From Desulfobacterales bacterium (lineage in GTDB: Bacteria; Desulfobacterota; Desulfovibrionia; Desulfovibrionales; Desulfothermaceae), in NCBI GenBank assembly GCA_027064715.1, contig JAMOPG010000137.1, positions 1 to 41,663 of the forward strand: DNA of 41,663 bases, read 5' to 3'. This document shows positions 36,446-41,663 of this stretch, piece after piece. Every line of letters begins with the position of its first letter. The stretch's first letter is position 1. The translations under genes were made by a program, and so were the position numbers. The notes under the pieces are model-generated. The model made no database searches and was not told the origin of the DNA. It saw only the letters and a program-made list of their open reading frames with translations.

Positions 36446-38978
36446 AAACATATTTGATGAATTAAAAGAGAGAGGCCCTATTTTTTTTATAATTGATGGG
36501 TCTAGTTTTATATATAGGGCATTCTATGCATATCAGGATTTAAAGACTTCATGGGGATTTCCCACCAATGCAATATATATTTTACTTAGACTTATTTTAA
36601 AGATAGTACATGAGAAAAAACCTCAGTATGCATGTTTTGTTATAGATGGTAAAGGGCCAACATTTAGACATAATATTGATTCAGAATATAAGGCAAATAG
36701 ACTCAAGATGCCTGAACCCCTTAGTATGCAACTACCTGTAATTTTACAAGGCGTCAATCTATTAGGAATAAAAACAGTGATTGCTCAAGACTTTGAAGCA
36801 GATGACTATATTGCATCCATGTGTGAAAGATTAAAGACAAAATATCCAGTTGTTATTGTGGGATCAGATAAGGATCTATTTCAACTTTTAAGTGATAATG
36901 TGATAATATGGGATCCATCTGGGAAAAATGAAAAGATAATTACATATGAGGATTTTGTAAAAGAAAAAGGCTTTGATCCAAAATTATGGCCTTTATATCA
37001 AGCATTGGTTGGAGACAATATAGATAATATAAAGGGGGTTCCTGGTATAGGGCCCAAAAGTGCAATAAACATTGTAAAAAGATTTTCAACAATTGATGAT
37101 ATATTTAATAACTTAGATAAATTGCCTTCATCCTTTCACAAAAAATTAAAGGGTCAGATTGAAAATGTAAAAAAATATCTAAAATTAACCACATTAAAAA
37201 AAGATATATCTATAGAAGAAGATTTAGAAGATTTTAAAGTCAAAAACTTAAGTACATCTCAACTCAAGGCCTTTTTTGAAAAATATGAATTTAAGAGTTT
37301 ACTTCGTGAAATTCATGCTGATAAAAATACATCTGAGAACAGAGAAGTTCTTCAGGCTACAAAAAAAATAAAAGAAGCGGCTACATTGCAGGAAATTTTA
37401 AAATATTTTCAAGGTAAAGATTTAGGTATATATGGAAAAGATGATGTAATAGCTGGGGATGGAGATAGAGAATTTAAAATATCTAAGAAAGATCATATAA
37501 TAGAGATTATAAAAAATTCTAAGATTTCATTTGTCCCATCGCTAAAGGAGCTTTTATATTTATTAGAAGATCAAGAGGTGTCTTTAGAAAATATATATGA
37601 TCTTTCGCTTTGTGCTTATCTAATTGACCCTGAGATGAGGAATTACTCTATAGAAAACATTTTATCTAAGTTTCAAATCAATTCAGTAGTTCAAATGAGA
37701 TCAGGTGCATTAATTGATGTTGGCAGATATCTAATCGATTTACTAGAGCAAAACCAGCTATTACATCTTTATGAAGACATTGAAAGACCAATTGTCCCTA
37801 TTTTGATCCAAATGGAAAAACATGGTATAAAGATAGACAAAGAAAAATTTAGACAATTTTTAGATGAGGTTTCAGAACAATTAGAAATCTTGACTAGAAA
37901 TATTTATCACCATGCAGGGACTGAGTTTAATATAAGATCAAGTAAACAATTATCAGAGATCCTTTTTAATAAATTAGGGCTAAAATCTAAAAAAAAGACA
38001 CCAAAAGGCGAATTATCTACTTCAATGGAAGTCCTTGAATCAATCAAGGACCAACATCCAATAGTAAAAGATATTCTGAGCTACAGAAGGCTTGAAAAGC
38101 TCCGTTCCACATATTTAATTCCCCTTCCCAAACTAGCAGACAAAAATGACAGGATCCATACCACTTTTAATCAACTGGCAACTGCTACTGGAAGGCTTTC
38201 CTCTTCTGATCCAAATTTACAGAATATTCCAATTAGGGGTGATCTTGGTTATAAGATGAGATCCTGTTTTATTGCAGAGAAATCACACGTGCTAATATCT
38301 GCTGATTATTCTCAAGTTGAGCTCAGGGTGCTTGCACATTTTTCTAAAGATGAGTATTTGTTAGAGGCATTTTCAAAAAATATGGATATTCACACGTGTA
38401 CTGCTGCTGCACTCTTTGACAAAGATCCAGAAGATGTAACTTCAGATGAGAGGAGAAAGGCAAAAACCATAAATTTTGGATTAATATATGGCATGGGTCC
38501 CTTAAAGCTCTCTAGAGAACTTGAGATATCAATGACAGAGGCAAAGCAATTTATTGAAAAATATTTCAGTAAATTAACAGGGGTTAAAAAATTTTATGAA
38601 AGAGTAGAACAAGATGCAAAAACACACGAATATGTGGTCACTTTGGCTGGAAGAAGGAGGCTTCTACCACATATTAATTCAAAAAATCAAAACCTTGCTT
38701 CACAGGCAAAAAGGATGGCTATAAACACTGTGATTCAAGGATCTGCTGCAGATATCATAAAGATGGCAATGATAGAGGTGGCAAATAATGAGAAATTAAA
38801 AGAGTTGGGGGCAAAATTGATCTTACAAATCCATGATGAACTCCTTTTTGAATGCTCAGATAAAAATGCAAAAAAGGCAGGTGAGATAGTAAAAAAAATA
38901 ATGTCTAATGTTGTAGAATTAGATGTTCCATTAGTGGTAGATCTGGGTATAGGACAAAATTGGGCTCAGGCCCATTAA
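36435..38978 (+). CDS. polA: DNA polymerase I
   Basis: An 847-residue family A polymerase. The N-terminal 5'-nuclease (about 1-290) has FIIDGSSFIYRAFYA, FEADDYIASM, VGSDKDLFQLL and LVGDNIDNIKGVPGIGPKSA. The central region (about 310-450) is where a proofreading exonuclease would be. It lacks the Asp-Glu motif I, the NLKYD-type motif II and the YXXXD motif III, so proofreading is probably absent. The C-terminal polymerase has motif A DYSQVELRVLAHF (about 623), motif B RRKAKTINFGLIYG and motif C QIHDELLFE (about 799). It is slightly shorter than E. coli Pol I (928). The ATG lies inside the end of the DHH gene. Confidence 0.96.
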   Translation: MKNRNIFDELKERGPIFFIIDGSSFIYRAFYAYQDLKTSWGFPTNAIYILLRLILKIVHEKKPQYACFVIDGKGPTFRHNIDSEYKANRLKMPEPLSMQLPVILQGVNLLGIKTVIAQDFEADDYIASMCERLKTKYPVVIVGSDKDLFQLLSDNVIIWDPSGKNEKIITYEDFVKEKGFDPKLWPLYQALVGDNIDNIKGVPGIGPKSAINIVKRFSTIDDIFNNLDKLPSSFHKKLKGQIENVKKYLKLTTLKKDISIEEDLEDFKVKNLSTSQLKAFFEKYEFKSLLREIHADKNTSENREVLQATKKIKEAATLQEILKYFQGKDLGIYGKDDVIAGDGDREFKISKKDHIIEIIKNSKISFVPSLKELLYLLEDQEVSLENIYDLSLCAYLIDPEMRNYSIENILSKFQINSVVQMRSGALIDVGRYLIDLLEQNQLLHLYEDIERPIVPILIQMEKHGIKIDKEKFRQFLDEVSEQLEILTRNIYHHAGTEFNIRSSKQLSEILFNKLGLKSKKKTPKGELSTSMEVLESIKDQHPIVKDILSYRRLEKLRSTYLIPLPKLADKNDRIHTTFNQLATATGRLSSSDPNLQNIPIRGDLGYKMRSCFIAEKSHVLISADYSQVELRVLAHFSKDEYLLEAFSKNMDIHTCTAAALFDKDPEDVTSDERRKAKTINFGLIYGMGPLKLSRELEISMTEAKQFIEKYFSKLTGVKKFYERVEQDAKTHEYVVTLAGRRRLLPHINSKNQNLASQAKRMAINTVIQGSAADIIKMAMIEVANNEKLKELGAKLILQIHDELLFECSDKNAKKAGEIVKKIMSNVVELDVPLVVDLGIGQNWAQAH

Positions 38979-39017
38979 ATTGCATGATTTTTTAATTAAA
39001 TTGAGAGGTGAGTTAAA

Positions 39018-40193
39018 ATGGATTTTAAATATAGATTACTTACCCCTGGGCCAACAATGATACCAGAAGAGGTGAAGTTAGAGCTCAGCAGAGATATAAT
39101 TCATCATAGAAAAGATAGATTTAAATCTATCATGCGAGGGCTTCAACCAAAGTTAAAAACACTTTTTGGTACAAAGGAAGATGTGTTGATCTTATCCTCT
39201 TCTGGTACTGGTGCCATGCAGGCTGCTGTGTTTAATCTGTTTAATCCTGGGGAAAAGGTAATTGTAGTAGAAGGAGGAAAATTTGGAAAAAGGTGGACAG
39301 AAATTGCGAAAAAAAGGTCCCTCAAGCCTGTGATTATTGAGGTAGAATGGGGAGAGGCAGTTGATCCTGAACTAGTGAAGGATACAATTAAAAAGGAAAA
39401 AGATATAAAAGGCATTTTAGTTCAGGCGTCTGAGACATCTACTGGGGTATTGCACCCAATAAAAGAGTTAGGTGAGATCACCCAAAAATTTGACATACTT
39501 TTAGTGGTTGATGGGATTTCAGCAGTTGGTATCTCCCCTCTACCCATGGATAGATGGGGTGTTGATTGCCTGATTACTGGCTCACAAAAAGGCCTTATGC
39601 TTCCCCCTGGCTTAAGTCTTATAAGTTTAAGTGAAAAGGCATATAATAAGGCCTTAGGTGTAATCTCTTCAGATTTTTATTTTGATTTAAAAAAGGAAAA
39701 AAACAAGATTAAACAAGGAGAGACTGCATATACCTCACCTGTGGCATTAATCTTAGGCCTAAATGCTATAATGGACCTTTTTTTATCCTATGGTTTAGAA
39801 AATATTTACAAAAAGTATTGGGCACTGACACAGATGACAAGGTGTGGTGTTAGTGCCATTGGTCTTAGTTGCTTTGCAGAAAAAAACTATACCTGGGGAC
39901 TTACCAGTGTAAGAGTCCCCAAAAACATAGATGGAAAAGAACTTCTAAACAAGATAGCGTCTACATTTAACTTGCATCTTGCTGGTGGCCAGGATCATCT
40001 AAAGGGTAAGATAATCAGGATAGGACACATGGGATATGTGGATATGAGTGATATACTCTTTGCCTTAAATGCTATTGCATGGACATTAAAAAAAGAATAT
40101 AATTTTGTCATTAAAGAAAAAGACTTTTTAGAACAAGCTAGTACTTCATACTTTGATGCAAAAGAGCAGGGGTATGAAAGATATTTTTCTTAA
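39018..40193 (+). CDS. Class V aminotransferase, serine/alanine--glyoxylate type
   Basis: A 391-residue PLP enzyme. The N-terminus LLTPGPTMIPEEV and SRDIIHHRKDRF are typical of the serine-pyruvate/alanine-glyoxylate aminotransferase branch. Further motifs are SSSGTGAMQAAVFNL, VQASETSTGVLHPIKELG, LVVDGISAVGISPLPMDRWGVDCLITGSQKGLMLPPGL with the PLP Lys (about K191), and TAYTSPVALILGLNA. The C-terminal RIGHMGYVDMSDILFAL is also family-typical. The likely reaction is transamination among serine or alanine and glyoxylate or pyruvate. GAGAGG precedes the ATG. It follows polA by 39 bases and precedes the DUF1844 gene by 17 bases; no clear pathway link to either. Confidence 0.9.
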   Translation: MDFKYRLLTPGPTMIPEEVKLELSRDIIHHRKDRFKSIMRGLQPKLKTLFGTKEDVLILSSSGTGAMQAAVFNLFNPGEKVIVVEGGKFGKRWTEIAKKRSLKPVIIEVEWGEAVDPELVKDTIKKEKDIKGILVQASETSTGVLHPIKELGEITQKFDILLVVDGISAVGISPLPMDRWGVDCLITGSQKGLMLPPGLSLISLSEKAYNKALGVISSDFYFDLKKEKNKIKQGETAYTSPVALILGLNAIMDLFLSYGLENIYKKYWALTQMTRCGVSAIGLSCFAEKNYTWGLTSVRVPKNIDGKELLNKIASTFNLHLAGGQDHLKGKIIRIGHMGYVDMSDILFALNAIAWTLKKEYNFVIKEKDFLEQASTSYFDAKEQGYERYFS

Positions 40194-40210
40194 GAAAAAG
40201 AGGTAAGGCA

Positions 40211-40516
40211 ATGGATAAAGATATGCAAAAAGAGATGGAAAAAGAGTATAGAGAAAAGACACCAATGCCAAAGGTGGATTTTATTACCTTTGTTATGTCC
40301 CTCTCATCCTCAGCACTTGCCAACCTAGGAGAGGTGCCTGATCCTATTACTAATAAGACTGAGGTTAATTTAGAATTAGCAAGACATACAATTGATGTTT
40401 TAGGTATGTTAGAGGAAAAGACCAAAGGCAATTTGTCAAAAGAAGAAGAGGAATATCTCAAAAGTTTACTTTTTGAGCTTAGAATGAAGTATGTTCAAAA
40501 ATGTTGTAAAGGATAG
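40211..40516 (+). CDS. DUF1844 family protein
   Basis: A 101-residue soluble protein matching the DUF1844 family. The core is VDFITFVMSLSSSALANLGEVPDP, followed by NLELARHTIDVLGMLEEKTKGNLSKEEEEYLKSLLFELRMKYVQ. It is mostly helical with a charged N-terminus and ends in KCCKG. There is no membrane segment. The family is common in Desulfobacterota and has no known function. A GAGGTAAGG ribosome site precedes the ATG. It lies 17 bases after the aminotransferase gene and 32 bases before argC. Confidence 0.88.
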   Translation: MDKDMQKEMEKEYREKTPMPKVDFITFVMSLSSSALANLGEVPDPITNKTEVNLELARHTIDVLGMLEEKTKGNLSKEEEEYLKSLLFELRMKYVQKCCKG

Positions 40517-40548
40517 AAATCAATTAAAACAAAAAGTCAGGAGGATAC

Positions 40549-41598
40549 ATGAGTGTTAAGGTGGGGATAGTAGGTGCACTGGGGTACACAGGAACAGAAC
40601 TTATACGTCTTATACATCTCCATCCTGAATTTGAGCTTGTATTTGCCACATCAAGGACAAGCGAAGGGAAAAAATTAAAAAAAGAATTCCCTTTTTTATT
40701 GAAGACAAAAGAAGGAGATCTTACTATAATACATCCTGATAAGGCAGTGGATATTGATGTAGATCTGGTATTTTTGGCAGTTCCTCACAAAAGCGCAATG
40801 GGATATGTTCCTTTGTTTTTAAATAGGGGAGCAAAGGTTGTGGATCTCAGTGCTGATTTTCGCTTGTCTAATCCCAAGGTTTATGAGGAGTGGTATAAAA
40901 CTCCTCATATTCAAAAGGAATTATTAAATGAGGCTGTATATGGATTAGTTGAGATTTACAGAGAAGATATAAAAAAGGCGAAACTAGTTGCAAATCCTGG
41001 ATGTTATCCAACATCTGTGATCTTGGCACTATATCCAGCACTAAAAAATGGACTTATAGACCATTCATCAATTATAATTGACACCAAATCTGGCGCAAGT
41101 GGTGCGGGTAGAGCTTTAAAATTGGGGATATTATTCAGCGAGGTATATGATAATTTCAGACCATATAGTGTAGCTGGTGTGCACAGACACACACCAGAAA
41201 TAGAAGAACAACTCTCAAACATAGCAAATAAAGACATAAAAGTCTCATTTAATCCACATCTTTTACCAATTCTAAGGGGCATTATATCCACTATATATGT
41301 TACTTTAAAACAAGGTGTTTCTTTTGATGATATCTATGAGAAATACTTAGAGTTTGATAAAGAAAATAGATGGATAAGGGTGATGGAAAAAGGGTGTTTA
41401 GTGGAAACAAGAAATGTAAAAGGCACAATGTATTGTGATATATCTCTTTGCTTTGATAAAAGAACCAATACATTAATTATAATATCTTGCATAGATAACG
41501 TATGCAGGGGGGCATCAGGTCAGGCAATTGCAAATGCAAATTTGATGTCTGGTTTTGATGAAGAATTGGGGTTAAAACAAATATCAGTGATCCCTTAA
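40549..41598 (+). CDS. argC: N-acetyl-gamma-glutamyl-phosphate reductase
   Basis: A 349-residue NADPH-dependent enzyme of arginine synthesis that reduces N-acetylglutamyl phosphate to the semialdehyde. The Rossmann motif VGIVGALGYTGTELIRLIHLHP is at the N-terminus. The catalytic Cys is in VANPGCYPTS (about C151) and the active-site His in VAGVHRHTPEIEEQ. LSADFRL and SGASGAGR are also conserved, and the C-terminal DNVCRGASGQAIANANLM closes the NADP pocket. AGGAGG lies five bases before the ATG. No other arg gene is in the window. Confidence 0.97.
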   Translation: MSVKVGIVGALGYTGTELIRLIHLHPEFELVFATSRTSEGKKLKKEFPFLLKTKEGDLTIIHPDKAVDIDVDLVFLAVPHKSAMGYVPLFLNRGAKVVDLSADFRLSNPKVYEEWYKTPHIQKELLNEAVYGLVEIYREDIKKAKLVANPGCYPTSVILALYPALKNGLIDHSSIIIDTKSGASGAGRALKLGILFSEVYDNFRPYSVAGVHRHTPEIEEQLSNIANKDIKVSFNPHLLPILRGIISTIYVTLKQGVSFDDIYEKYLEFDKENRWIRVMEKGCLVETRNVKGTMYCDISLCFDKRTNTLIIISCIDNVCRGASGQAIANANLMSGFDEELGLKQISVIP

Positions 41599-41601
41599 AT
41601 T

Positions 41602-41663
41602 ATGGCTGAAAATACCCTATCCCAAGATATATTTGTTGCAAGACAACCTATATTTGACAAAAG
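41602..41663 (+). CDS. Partial gene: N-terminus of a probable EAL/HDOD signalling protein
   Basis: The first 20 codons of a gene cut by the window end, starting with ATG three bases after the argC stop. The peptide includes DIFVARQPIFDK, which matches the usual opening of YuxH-type proteins, where an EAL-like domain is joined to an HDOD domain. That match rests on 12 residues, so the assignment is tentative. Confidence 0.55.
   Translation, partial: MAENTLSQDIFVARQPIFDK

Noticed and set aside
1-41663. CRISPR arrays, insertion sequences, prophage or toxin-antitoxin genes
   Set aside because: No spaced direct repeats, transposase or integrase motifs, or small paired genes of that type were seen on either strand.

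Overview
This 41.7 kb window is a gene-dense, AT-rich chromosomal segment from a Gram-negative bacterium. Two lipopolysaccharide genes (waaA and an LpxL-type acyltransferase) show an outer membrane. PaaK with an ACT-domain partner, a TRAP transporter, cobamide genes including a likely CbiR, DUF1844, and the mfd-surA-rodZ-recO-glyQ run suggest a low-GC, probably anaerobic member of the Desulfobacterota, perhaps close to Desulfovibrionales. That placement is inference from gene content; there is no rRNA in the window. No mobile element, CRISPR array or prophage was seen, and no gap between genes exceeds about 185 bases.

Region 1 (1-7460, minus strand): waaA, an lpxL-type acyltransferase and a fused cobD-cobQ gene form one tight run. 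It is followed by tRNA-Pro(CGG), the NAD-salvage pair pncA-pncB, an archease gene and tRNA-Pro(GGG). Both tRNAs have good sigma70-type promoters of their own. Region 2 (7460-12710): aat on the plus strand converges on, and overlaps, a minus-strand operon of paaK, an ACT-domain gene and a soluble multi-PAS hybrid histidine kinase.

Region 3 (12891-17434, plus strand): rsfS, gpmI, a small zinc-ribbon gene and a 777-residue fusion. In the fusion an apparently competent cysteine synthase is joined to a full-length cysteinyl-tRNA synthetase-like domain that has lost HIGH, KMSKS and most zinc ligands. This is the most unusual object in the window. Region 4 (17390-20514, minus strand): a reduced peptide-type ABC locus, with one substrate-binding protein carrying a large insert and one permease. 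The usual second permease and the ATPases are absent.

Region 5 (20647-41663, plus strand): htpG ends at a clear terminator. A second promoter then starts a run of about 19 kb: mfd, surA-like, rodZ-like, recO, glyQ, dctPQM, glyS, a CbiR-like TIM barrel, a DHH phosphoesterase, polA, a class V aminotransferase, DUF1844, argC, and the first codons of a probable EAL/HDOD signalling gene cut by the window edge. The TRAP transporter genes sit between the two subunits of glycyl-tRNA synthetase. CobD-CobQ plus CbiR indicate cobamide synthesis and remodelling; pncA, pncB, argC, gpmI and the cysteine synthase domain are ordinary core metabolism.
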